Shown here: positions 7,589 to 15,791 of the stretch, in pieces | How positions within the stretch are numbered: the first letter of the stretch is position 1 | How the letters are laid out: every line of letters starts with the position of its first letter | Assembly (NCBI GenBank): GCA_042091495.1 | Contig: JBELHJ010000013.1 | Coordinates: 1 to 49,062 of the forward strand | Origin: JBELHJ01 sp042091495 | Lineage (GTDB): Bacteria > Bacteroidota > Bacteroidia > Flavobacteriales > Flavobacteriaceae | Direction of reading: 5' to 3' | Length of the DNA: 49,062 bases | Made by a program: the position numbers and the translations under genes | The notes under the pieces: generated by a model | What the model was told of the DNA's origin: nothing | The model's database searches: none | What the model saw: the letters and a program-made list of their open reading frames with translations, nothing else

Positions 7589-10500
7589 ATGTCATCAAAC
7601 AAGAAATACTGGAAAAGTGTTGAGGAGCTAAACAATGACAGCTCTATTGTTGAGACGCTAAGACAAAATGAATTTGCAGAAGAAATTCCTGTTGATGAGT
7701 TTTTAGGTGATAAAGATTCATTAGCAGCTTCTTCAACTTCGCGTCGTGATTTTCTTAAATATGTAGGTTTTAGTACTGCTGCAGCGTCATTAGCTGCTTG
7801 TGAGGGGCCGGTTGTAAAATCAATTCCTTATGTAGTTCAACCTGAAGAAATTATCCCTGGTGTTGCTAATTATTATGCCACTACAATTGCAAATGGATAT
7901 GATTTTGCTAGCGTGTTGGTTAAAACTAGAGAAGGGCGTCCAATTAAAATAGAGAATAACAATTTAGCTCGTGTTAATGGTTCTGCTAACGCGAGAGTTA
8001 ATGCCTCTGTTTTAGGATTATATGATAATCTAAGACTTAAGACACCATTAAAAAATGGTGCGGCTATTTCTTGGGACACTTTTAATGCAGAGACAACAGA
8101 ACAGTTATCTCAATTAGCTGCTGAAGGCAAGCAAATTGTTTTACTTACTCAAACATATGCAAGCCCATCTACAACAAAGCTTATTTCAGAATTTAAAGCA
8201 AAGTATGGTAACGTATCTCATGTTACTTATGATGCTATTTCAGAATCTGCTGCTTTAGACGCATTTCAAGCCAAATTTGGTGAGCGTGCTTTAGCTGACT
8301 ATGATTTTAGCGCTGCTGACGTTGTAGTTTCTGTTGGTGCTGATTTTCTTGGAGATTGGCAAGGCGGTGGATTCGACTCTGATTATGCTAAAAACAGAAT
8401 TCCGGATCATGGAAAAATGTCTAAGCATATCCATTTTGAATCTAATATGTCGCTTTCTGGTGCTAATGCAGATACCCGTGTTCCTGTAACACCATCTCAA
8501 CAAAAATTAGTACTAGCCAAGTTGTATGCCTATGTTACCGGAAATTCTGTTTCAGGGTCTTTACCTGAAGCTATTGATGCAAAAGTTAAATTGGCTGCAA
8601 AACATATTAAAAAAGCGGGTTCTAAAGCTGTTGTAATTACTGGTATTCAAGATGTAAGTGCACAAACAGTGGCTTTAGAATTGAATAGCTATTTAAGTAG
8701 TAAAGCTTTTAAACCAGAAACACCTATAATGACAAGACAAGGTCATGATGGTTCTGTTTTACAATTGGTTAATGATTTGAAATCTGGTAAGGTTGCTGCT
8801 CTAATTATGAGCGGAGTTAATCCACTTTACACATTACCAAATGCTGACGATTTTGCAGCAGGATTAGATAAGACGCCTCTTAAGATTGCTTTTACAATGA
8901 AAGAGGATGAAACATCTTCCAAGGTTAATTATTTAGCCGCGGCCCCACATTACCTAGAGTCTTGGGGAGATGTTGAACTTAAAAAAGGTCATTTTGCTTT
9001 AACACAGCCAACAATCAGACCTTTATTTGATACAAAACAATTTCAGGAAGCCCTTTTATCTTGGACTTCCAATCCTAATACGTACCACGATTATATTAAG
9101 TCTGTATGGCAGTCTGATATTTTAAGTGGTGGATCATTTAATCAAGCTTTACACGATGGTATTTTTGTTGCTTCTGCTGCAGAAACTACAATTTCTGATG
9201 TTGAAATTTCAGAACCATCTGCTAATGCTGCTGAAACTTTAGCAGCGTCTAAACAAGCTTCTGGTTTAGAGTTAGTGCTTTATCCTAAAACTGGTATGGG
9301 TGACGGACAACAAGCCAACAACCCATGGTTACAGGAATTCCCTGATCCAATTACCAGAACTTCTTGGGACAATTACTTAACTGTTGCTGCAGAAGATGCA
9401 AAGGCTTTAGGTTTGTCTAATAAGAATGTAGCTAATGGTGCACTAAATGGTAGCTATGCTAATGTCTCTGTAAATGGTGTAAGTGTTAAGGTGCCTGTTA
9501 TAATTCAACCTGGTCAAGCAAAAGGGTCTGTTGGATTATCATTTGGTTATGGCCGTTCAGCTGGTCTTAAAGATGAAATGAAAACTGGTGTTAATGCTTA
9601 TCCATTATATATCGGATTTAGTGCTACACAAGAAGTATCTGTTTCTGCTGCTGATGGAGAACACGAATTTGCTTGTGTTCAGTTGCATAACACCTTAATG
9701 GGACGTGGCGATATTGTTAAAGAAACAACCTTAGAAATTTTTAACACTAAAGATAAGAAGTATTGGAATGCGGTTCCTGTGGTTTCTTTAAATCATGAAG
9801 AAACTCCAGTTACTTCTCCAGATGTTGATTTATGGGATGAGTTTGATCGTTCTGTAGGGCATCACTTCAACTTATCTATTGATTTAAATGCATGTACTGG
9901 TTGTGGAGCATGTGTTATAGCTTGTCACTCAGAAAACAATGTGCCTGTAGTTGGAAAGACAGAAGTAAGACGTAGCCGCGATATGCACTGGTTACGTATT
10001 GATAGATATTATTCTTCTGAAGATTCTTTTGCAGGGGATAACGAAAAGAAAGATGCAATTTCTGGTTTAGGAAGTTCATTAAATGAATTTGGTGAAATGG
10101 AGTTAGCTTCTGAAAACCCTCAGGTAGCTTTCCAGCCTGTAATGTGTCAACATTGTAATCACGCACCTTGTGAAACAGTTTGTCCAGTAGCGGCAACATC
10201 ACACGGTCGTCAAGGACAAAATCATATGGCGTATAACCGTTGTGTGGGTACACGTTATTGTGCTAATAACTGTCCTTACAAAGTAAGACGTTTTAACTGG
10301 TTCTTATATAATAAGAATGATGAGTTTGATTACCATATGAATGATGATTTAGGCCGTATGGTTCTTAATCCAGATGTGGTAGTTCGTTCAAGAGGTGTTA
10401 TGGAAAAATGTTCTATGTGTATTCAAAAAACACAAAAGACAATCCTTGACGCCAAACGTGATGGACGTGAAATTAAAGATGGTGAATTCCAAACAGCTTG

Positions 10501-10669
10501 TTCTGCAGCTTGTGGTAGCGGTGCAATGGTATTTGGAGATATCAATGACAAGCACAGTAAAGTAGCTGCGCTAAAAGAAGATAATCGTATGTATCACTTG
10601 TTAGAGCACGTTGGGACAAAACCAAATGTGATGTATCAAACAAAAGTGCGTAATACAACTGAATCATAA
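7589..10669 (+). CDS. actB: ACIII subunit ActB, molybdopterin-oxidoreductase-like/iron-sulfur fusion
   Basis: A 1026-residue protein. The N terminus carries a twin-arginine motif (SRRDFLKYV, RR at 52-53) running into a lipobox (LAAC, Cys71), predicting Tat export and lipid anchoring on the periplasmic face. Residues about 75-740 form a molybdopterin oxidoreductase-like fold; in characterised ACIII this domain has no cofactor. From residue 769 (CTGCGACVIAC) a ferredoxin region follows, with further Cys clusters CQHCNHAPCETVCPV, CANNCPYK, CSMC and CSAACGSG, enough for four Fe-S clusters as in the PsrB/NrfC family. It forms the wire between the quinol site in ActC and the hemes of ActA and ActE. 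It starts 29 nt after actA. Confidence 0.95.
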   Translation: MSSNKKYWKSVEELNNDSSIVETLRQNEFAEEIPVDEFLGDKDSLAASSTSRRDFLKYVGFSTAAASLAACEGPVVKSIPYVVQPEEIIPGVANYYATTIANGYDFASVLVKTREGRPIKIENNNLARVNGSANARVNASVLGLYDNLRLKTPLKNGAAISWDTFNAETTEQLSQLAAEGKQIVLLTQTYASPSTTKLISEFKAKYGNVSHVTYDAISESAALDAFQAKFGERALADYDFSAADVVVSVGADFLGDWQGGGFDSDYAKNRIPDHGKMSKHIHFESNMSLSGANADTRVPVTPSQQKLVLAKLYAYVTGNSVSGSLPEAIDAKVKLAAKHIKKAGSKAVVITGIQDVSAQTVALELNSYLSSKAFKPETPIMTRQGHDGSVLQLVNDLKSGKVAALIMSGVNPLYTLPNADDFAAGLDKTPLKIAFTMKEDETSSKVNYLAAAPHYLESWGDVELKKGHFALTQPTIRPLFDTKQFQEALLSWTSNPNTYHDYIKSVWQSDILSGGSFNQALHDGIFVASAAETTISDVEISEPSANAAETLAASKQASGLELVLYPKTGMGDGQQANNPWLQEFPDPITRTSWDNYLTVAAEDAKALGLSNKNVANGALNGSYANVSVNGVSVKVPVIIQPGQAKGSVGLSFGYGRSAGLKDEMKTGVNAYPLYIGFSATQEVSVSAADGEHEFACVQLHNTLMGRGDIVKETTLEIFNTKDKKYWNAVPVVSLNHEETPVTSPDVDLWDEFDRSVGHHFNLSIDLNACTGCGACVIACHSENNVPVVGKTEVRRSRDMHWLRIDRYYSSEDSFAGDNEKKDAISGLGSSLNEFGEMELASENPQVAFQPVMCQHCNHAPCETVCPVAATSHGRQGQNHMAYNRCVGTRYCANNCPYKVRRFNWFLYNKNDEFDYHMNDDLGRMVLNPDVVVRSRGVMEKCSMCIQKTQKTILDAKRDGREIKDGEFQTACSAACGSGAMVFGDINDKHSKVAALKEDNRMYHLLEHVGTKPNVMYQTKVRNTTES

Positions 10670-10697
10670 ATTAACTAAGAAATAAGTACAAATCATT

Positions 10698-12146
10698 ATG
10701 GCGTCTCATTACGAAGCACCTATTAGAAGACCTCTTGTAACCGGAGAGAAATCATATCACGATGTGACTGTTGATATTGCTAAACCGGTTGAAGGCAAAG
10801 CAAATAAATCTTGGTGGATTGTATTCTCTATATCTCTTGTCGCTTTTTTATGGGGATTAGGATGTATGGTTTACACCATTTCAACAGGTATTGGTACCTG
10901 GGGATTAAATAAAACTGTTGGTTGGGCTTGGGACATTACTAACTTCGTTTGGTGGGTTGGTATTGGTCACGCAGGAACTCTTATATCTGCAGTATTACTT
11001 TTATTCCGTCAGAAATGGAGAATGGCTATTAACCGTTCTGCAGAGGCTATGACAATTTTCTCTGTTGTTCAAGCTGGTTTATTCCCAATTATCCACATGG
11101 GTAGACCATGGTTAGCTTATTGGGTTTTACCAATTCCAAACCAATTTGGGTCACTTTGGGTAAACTTTAATTCCCCATTACTTTGGGATGTATTTGCAAT
11201 CTCTACTTATTTATCTGTATCATTAGTTTTCTGGTGGACAGGTTTACTTCCAGATTTTGCAATGCTTAGAGATCGTGCAGTAAAACCTTTCCAAAAGAAA
11301 ATATACAGCCTTGTAAGTTTTGGTTGGTCTGGTCGTGCAAAAGACTGGCAACGTTTTGAAGAAGTATCATTGGTTTTAGCTGGTTTAGCAACGCCTTTAG
11401 TACTTTCTGTACATACTATTGTATCTTTTGATTTTGCAACTTCTGTAATTCCTGGATGGCACACTACAATTTTTCCTCCTTATTTCGTTGCAGGTGCTAT
11501 TTTCTCTGGATTTGCAATGGTAAACACCTTACTAATTATTATGCGTAAGGTGTGTAATTTCGAAGATTATATTACAGTACAACATATAGAGTTAATGAAT
11601 ATTGTAATCATGATTACAGGTTCTATTGTTGGTGTAGCATATATTACCGAGTTATTCATTGCTTGGTATTCTGGAGTAGAATATGAACAATACGCCTTCT
11701 TAAATAGAGCAACAGGCCCTTATTGGTGGGCTTATTGGGCCATGATGAGTTGTAATGTATTTTCACCACAGTTTATGTGGTTTAAGAAACTTAGAACCAG
11801 TATTACTTTTTCTTTTGCAATATCCATTGTTGTAAACATAGGTATGTGGTTTGAGCGTTTTGTGATTATTGTAACCTCATTACACCGTGATTATTTACCA
11901 TCATCATGGACTATGTTCTCACCAACATTTGTTGATATAGGAATTTTTATTGGAACGATTGGATTCTTTTTTGTACTCTTTTTATTGTACTCAAGAACTT
12001 TTCCAGTAATTGCTCAAGCCGAGGTGAAGACCATTTTAAAGTCTTCAGGTGAGCGTTATAAAAAAATTAGAGAAGCTGGACAATCACTTGTAGGAACAGG
12101 TGCAGATGAAAGAACCTCAGGAACTAATCAAGAAACTAAAAACTAA
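10698..12146 (+). CDS. actC: ACIII subunit ActC, NrfD/PsrC-like membrane subunit
   Basis: A 482-residue polytopic inner-membrane protein of the NrfD/PsrC family with about ten hydrophobic helices. Conserved-looking segments include the helix around GHAGTLISAVLLLFRQKWR (His91) and HMGRPW (His133), both rich in the His/Arg residues used for quinol binding and proton transfer in ACIII. Established for the family: ActC is the menaquinol-oxidising subunit docking under ActB. The soluble C-terminal tail is short and Thr/Gly-rich. It sits 28 nt after actB and 8 nt before actD, so co-translation is likely. Confidence 0.94.
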   Translation: MASHYEAPIRRPLVTGEKSYHDVTVDIAKPVEGKANKSWWIVFSISLVAFLWGLGCMVYTISTGIGTWGLNKTVGWAWDITNFVWWVGIGHAGTLISAVLLLFRQKWRMAINRSAEAMTIFSVVQAGLFPIIHMGRPWLAYWVLPIPNQFGSLWVNFNSPLLWDVFAISTYLSVSLVFWWTGLLPDFAMLRDRAVKPFQKKIYSLVSFGWSGRAKDWQRFEEVSLVLAGLATPLVLSVHTIVSFDFATSVIPGWHTTIFPPYFVAGAIFSGFAMVNTLLIIMRKVCNFEDYITVQHIELMNIVIMITGSIVGVAYITELFIAWYSGVEYEQYAFLNRATGPYWWAYWAMMSCNVFSPQFMWFKKLRTSITFSFAISIVVNIGMWFERFVIIVTSLHRDYLPSSWTMFSPTFVDIGIFIGTIGFFFVLFLLYSRTFPVIAQAEVKTILKSSGERYKKIREAGQSLVGTGADERTSGTNQETKN

Positions 12147-12154
12147 AGTAGCAT

Positions 12155-12685
12155 ATGGAAGCTTCAAAAGTAATTCACGCTATTTATACAGATGATGACA
12201 TTTTAATGTCTGCTGTTAAGAAAGTTAAAGAGAAGAAACATCATATAGAAGAAATTTACACGCCTTTTCCAGTACACGGACTAGACAAAGTTATGGGGTT
12301 AGCTCCAACAAGAATTGCTATCTGTGCCTTTTTATACGGTTGTGTAGGTTTAACTGTGGCAGTATTAATGATGAATTTCATAATGATTGAAGATTGGCCT
12401 CAGAATATTGGTGGTAAACCAAGCTTTAGCTATTTGGAAAATATGCCATCTTTTGTTCCTATAATGTTTGAGTTGACGGTATTTTTTGCAGCCCACTTAA
12501 TGGTAATCACATTTTATTTAAGAAGTAAGATGTGGCCATTTAAAGAAGCTGAAAATCCAGATCCAAGAACAACAGATGATCATTTTTTAATGGAAATTGC
12601 CATCCATGATAATGAAAAAGAACTTTCCAAATTTCTTAAAGAAACTGGAGCGGTTGAAATTAATATAATTGATAAAGCCCATTAA
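12155..12685 (+). CDS. actD: ACIII subunit ActD (DUF3341)
   Basis: A 176-residue protein matching the DUF3341/ActD family: an N-terminal soluble part (HAIYTDDDILMSAVKKVKEKKHHIEEIYTPFPVHGLD), two membrane helices (about 50-75 and 103-125, the latter with FFAAHLMVITFYLRS), and a soluble C-terminal part with the typical DDHFLMEI segment. It is an accessory membrane subunit of ACIII without visible cofactor ligands. Separated by 8 nt from actC and 9 nt from actE. Confidence 0.92.
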   Translation: MEASKVIHAIYTDDDILMSAVKKVKEKKHHIEEIYTPFPVHGLDKVMGLAPTRIAICAFLYGCVGLTVAVLMMNFIMIEDWPQNIGGKPSFSYLENMPSFVPIMFELTVFFAAHLMVITFYLRSKMWPFKEAENPDPRTTDDHFLMEIAIHDNEKELSKFLKETGAVEINIIDKAH

Positions 12686-12694
12686 AAGAATAAC

Positions 12695-13252
12695 ATGAGA
12701 CGTATTTTAAAATCTTTAATATTATCAGCAATTTTAGTGGTAGTAGTGTCATGTCAAAAAGACTCTAGACCTAACTATCAGTTTATGCCTAATATGTATG
12801 AGTCTGTGGGTTATGAGGCTTATTCAGAGTCTTCAGCTTTTAATAATGGTGTCGAGGCACAATTACCTGTTGAAGGTACAATTGCAAGAGGGCACTCTTT
12901 ATATGAGATTGCTAACACAACAGAAGGTTATGATTTTGCTAAAGCCAATTTAAAATCACCATTAGATGCTAATGATGTAGATTTAAAAAGAGGAAAAGAA
13001 CTTTATGATGTTTATTGTGGTATTTGCCATGGTAATAAAGGAAAAGGTCAAGGGAAGCTTGTTAAGCGAGAGAAAATTCTTGGTGTGCCAAGTTATGATG
13101 ATGCTGGAAGAGCTATTACTGAGGGAAGTATTTACCATGTGATGTATTATGGTAAAAATGCTATGGGATCCTATGCTAACCAGCTTAATGAGGAAGAGCG
13201 TTGGCAAGTAGCATCATACGTGTTGAAGTTGAAATCAGACCTAGAAAAATAA
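12695..13252 (+). CDS. actE: ACIII subunit ActE, monoheme cytochrome c lipoprotein
   Basis: A 185-residue lipoprotein: hydrophobic signal, then lipobox VVSC with acylated Cys at residue 20. The class I cytochrome c domain lies in the C-terminal half, with one heme motif CGICH and a later Met (MGSYANQL) that could be the axial ligand. The N-terminal stretch with MPNMYESVGYEAY and VEGTIARG is typical of ActE and packs against other subunits. It is the likely electron exit of the complex, next to ActA's hemes. Confidence 0.93.
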   Translation: MRRILKSLILSAILVVVVSCQKDSRPNYQFMPNMYESVGYEAYSESSAFNNGVEAQLPVEGTIARGHSLYEIANTTEGYDFAKANLKSPLDANDVDLKRGKELYDVYCGICHGNKGKGQGKLVKREKILGVPSYDDAGRAITEGSIYHVMYYGKNAMGSYANQLNEEERWQVASYVLKLKSDLEK

Positions 13253-13281
13253 GATTATACTAAAAGTTTAGAATTAAAGAC

Positions 13282-14685
13282 ATGTACACATTTTCTAAAA
13301 AATTAAAAATATTTGCATTCATTCTAATTGGCCTTGGTCTTGTAGGTGTTATTAGCGGTTTTATGTCTTCTCATAAATCATTTGATGAGGTTGAAACGCT
13401 ACTTGCTAATGAATCTGCATACCATGGGGGTGGGCATGCATCAGAAGGACATCACGATGATACACATGTAGTTGAATCTGATCATGGATCTGAAGCTAAT
13501 CATCATGCATCTGAGGAATCACATGATAGTCACGATGCACATGCTGATGATACTGCTCACCATGAAGATGCACACTCTAAACACGTTGAACACGTTCAAC
13601 ACCAAATTGCAAACCGACCATGGGCAGCTTTATATGTTGCAGCTTTCTTCTTTATGATGATTGCACTTGGAGTTTTAGCTTTTTATGCTATTCAATTTGC
13701 TGCTCAGGCAGGATGGTCTCCATTGTTATTTAGAATTATGGAGGGAATAACAGCTTATTTATTACCGGGCGCCTTAATAGTTTTAGCTATTGCTGTTGCT
13801 TCAGGTACTATTGGTCATTACAATATTTTTATTTGGATGGACCCAGAAGTGGTAGCACATGACGCTCTTATTCAAGGGAAGTCAAGTTGGTTAAATCTTA
13901 CTTGGTTTACAATTAGAGGTATAATTTTTATTGCAGGATGGTCTTTCTACAGACAAATTTCTAGAAAGTTTTCTATTGCTCAAGATAATGCAGAGGACAA
14001 CAAGAACTTTGTGAAATCTTTCAGATGGTCTGCTGCCTTTTTGGTATTCTTCATTTACTCAGAGTCGATGATGTCATGGGATTGGATTATGAGTGTTGAT
14101 CCACACTGGTTTTCTACACTATTTGGATGGTATGTGTTTGCAAGTATGTTTGTTAGCGGTATTACAACCATCGCTCTCATTACATTGTATTTAAAATCAA
14201 AAGGATTACTAGAATCTGTAAACGATAGTCATTTACATGATTTAGCAAAATTCATGTTTGGTATAAGTATTTTCTGGACCTATTTATGGTTCTCTCAATT
14301 TATGTTAATCTGGTATTCAAACATTCCAGAAGAAGTTACTTATTTCGTAACACGAATTGAGGATTATAAGATTCCATTCTTTGGAATGTTAGTACTTAAT
14401 TTCATTTTCCCACTCTTAGTTATCATGAATAGTGATTATAAAAGAATTCCATGGTTTGTAGTAATGGTAGGGATAGTCATTTTAGTTGGACACTATGTTG
14501 ATGTATTCAACATGATAATGCCTGCTACAGTTGGAGACAGATGGTCAATAGGAATTCCAGAGTTGAGTTCAGTAATGCTTTTTGCAGGTCTGTTCATTTT
14601 AATTGTTTTCAATGCGCTTACTAAAGTTCCGTTGATTGCAAAAGGTAATCCGTTACTTAAGGAAAGTGAACACTTTCATTATTAA
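13282..14685 (+). CDS. actF: ACIII subunit ActF, NrfD-like membrane subunit with His-rich loop
   Basis: A 467-residue NrfD/PsrC-like membrane protein, the second such subunit in ACIII beside ActC. The first helix is about 7-28. It is followed by a loop (48-107) with 17 histidines and many Asp/Glu residues, placed on the periplasmic side if the N terminus is cytoplasmic. About nine more helices follow, starting at WAALYVAAFFFMMIALGVLAF. Segments such as SESMMSWDWIMSVDPHWFSTLFGWYVFASMF are characteristic of the family. Structural studies of ACIII place ActF in the membrane without an obvious quinol. The His-rich loop is the odd feature (see findings). Next gene is coxB, 24 nt away. Confidence 0.93.
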   Translation: MYTFSKKLKIFAFILIGLGLVGVISGFMSSHKSFDEVETLLANESAYHGGGHASEGHHDDTHVVESDHGSEANHHASEESHDSHDAHADDTAHHEDAHSKHVEHVQHQIANRPWAALYVAAFFFMMIALGVLAFYAIQFAAQAGWSPLLFRIMEGITAYLLPGALIVLAIAVASGTIGHYNIFIWMDPEVVAHDALIQGKSSWLNLTWFTIRGIIFIAGWSFYRQISRKFSIAQDNAEDNKNFVKSFRWSAAFLVFFIYSESMMSWDWIMSVDPHWFSTLFGWYVFASMFVSGITTIALITLYLKSKGLLESVNDSHLHDLAKFMFGISIFWTYLWFSQFMLIWYSNIPEEVTYFVTRIEDYKIPFFGMLVLNFIFPLLVIMNSDYKRIPWFVVMVGIVILVGHYVDVFNMIMPATVGDRWSIGIPELSSVMLFAGLFILIVFNALTKVPLIAKGNPLLKESEHFHY

Positions 14686-14709
14686 TAAAATTAAAGACGA
14701 TAAAAGATA

Positions 14710-15771
14710 ATGACTTCGTATTTACCAATTTTAATAGTACTTTTTATAGCCATTGCAATTTGGCAGATGGTTAAAATCTTTGATTTAACACAAGCAAATG
14801 TGTCAAACGATCAGGTAGCTACAGATAAGGATAACAGAATTAATGGTTACCTTATGATGGGCTTCCTTGGGTTCATTTATTTGATTACAATTATTTCTAT
14901 TTATAAATGGGGAGATTTACCATTGTTATCTAATCCAGCATCAGAGCACGGGTCTGAAATAGATAGCTTGATGGTAATTTCTTTATTACTTATATTCTTT
15001 GTTCAGACAGTTACTCAGTTTTTACTTCACTATTTTGCTTTTAAGTACAAAGGGGAAAAGGGTAGAAAGGCATTATTCTATGCTGATAACAATAAACTTG
15101 AGTTTATTTGGACAATTATTCCAGTAATCACTCTAACAGGATTGATTCTTTACGGGTTATATACATGGCAATCTATCATGAATATCGATGAAGAAAATGA
15201 TCCTATTATTGTAGAGTTATATGCACAACAATTTAACTGGAAAGCGCGTTATGCGGGTTCTGATAATGTATTAGGACAAGCAAACGTTAGACTTATAGAT
15301 AATGACCGTGCTAATATTTTAGGAGTAGATGAATCTGATCCTAATGCACAAGATGATATTATTACTACTGAGTTACATTTACCAGTTGGTAAACCGGTTT
15401 TATTTAAAATGCGCTCACAAGATGTTCTACACTCTGCGTATATGCCTCATTTTAGAGCACAAATGAACTGTGTACCAGGAATGATTACACAATTTGGTTT
15501 TACACCAACTGTAACTACAGAAGATATGCGTCAGAATCCTGATATGGTTGACAAAGTGGCCAATATCAATAAGATTCGTTTAAAAAAGAAACAAGAAGTT
15601 GAAGATAAAGGACAAGAGTTACGTTACGAGTTTGACTATTTATTGTTATGTAATAAGATTTGTGGTAAATCACATTACAACATGCAAATGAAAATTATTG
15701 TTGAGACTCAAGACGAGTACGATACTTGGTTAGCTTCGCAAAAAACTTTTGCAAATACTTTAATTAAATAA
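14710..15771 (+). CDS. coxB: Cytochrome c oxidase subunit II (CuA subunit)
   Basis: A 353-residue subunit II. CuA ligands are visible: His241 (VLHSAYMPHF), then Cys314, Cys318, His322 and Met325 (CNKICGKSHYNM). The position between the two cysteines that is usually Glu/Ser is Lys316; only its backbone carbonyl is normally used. There is no CxxCH motif, so no cytochrome c is fused here. Four hydrophobic helices precede the cupredoxin domain (about 3-22, 46-66, 87-109, 131-152) where two are usual. A charged insertion of about 30 residues sits between FTPT (267) and the CuA cysteines. It receives electrons from ACIII hemes and passes them to CoxA. Confidence 0.95.
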   Translation: MTSYLPILIVLFIAIAIWQMVKIFDLTQANVSNDQVATDKDNRINGYLMMGFLGFIYLITIISIYKWGDLPLLSNPASEHGSEIDSLMVISLLLIFFVQTVTQFLLHYFAFKYKGEKGRKALFYADNNKLEFIWTIIPVITLTGLILYGLYTWQSIMNIDEENDPIIVELYAQQFNWKARYAGSDNVLGQANVRLIDNDRANILGVDESDPNAQDDIITTELHLPVGKPVLFKMRSQDVLHSAYMPHFRAQMNCVPGMITQFGFTPTVTTEDMRQNPDMVDKVANINKIRLKKKQEVEDKGQELRYEFDYLLLCNKICGKSHYNMQMKIIVETQDEYDTWLASQKTFANTLIK

Positions 15772-15791
15772 GGTTTAGTAAAAAAAATATT

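Noticed and set aside
9915..10253. Antisense frame over the actB iron-sulfur region (112 codons)
   Set aside because: It overlaps conserved Cys motifs of ActB; no promoter or recognisable protein.
13472..13657. Met/His/Leu-rich small frame inside actF
   Set aside because: Out-of-frame reading of the His-rich loop; repetitive composition, no start context.
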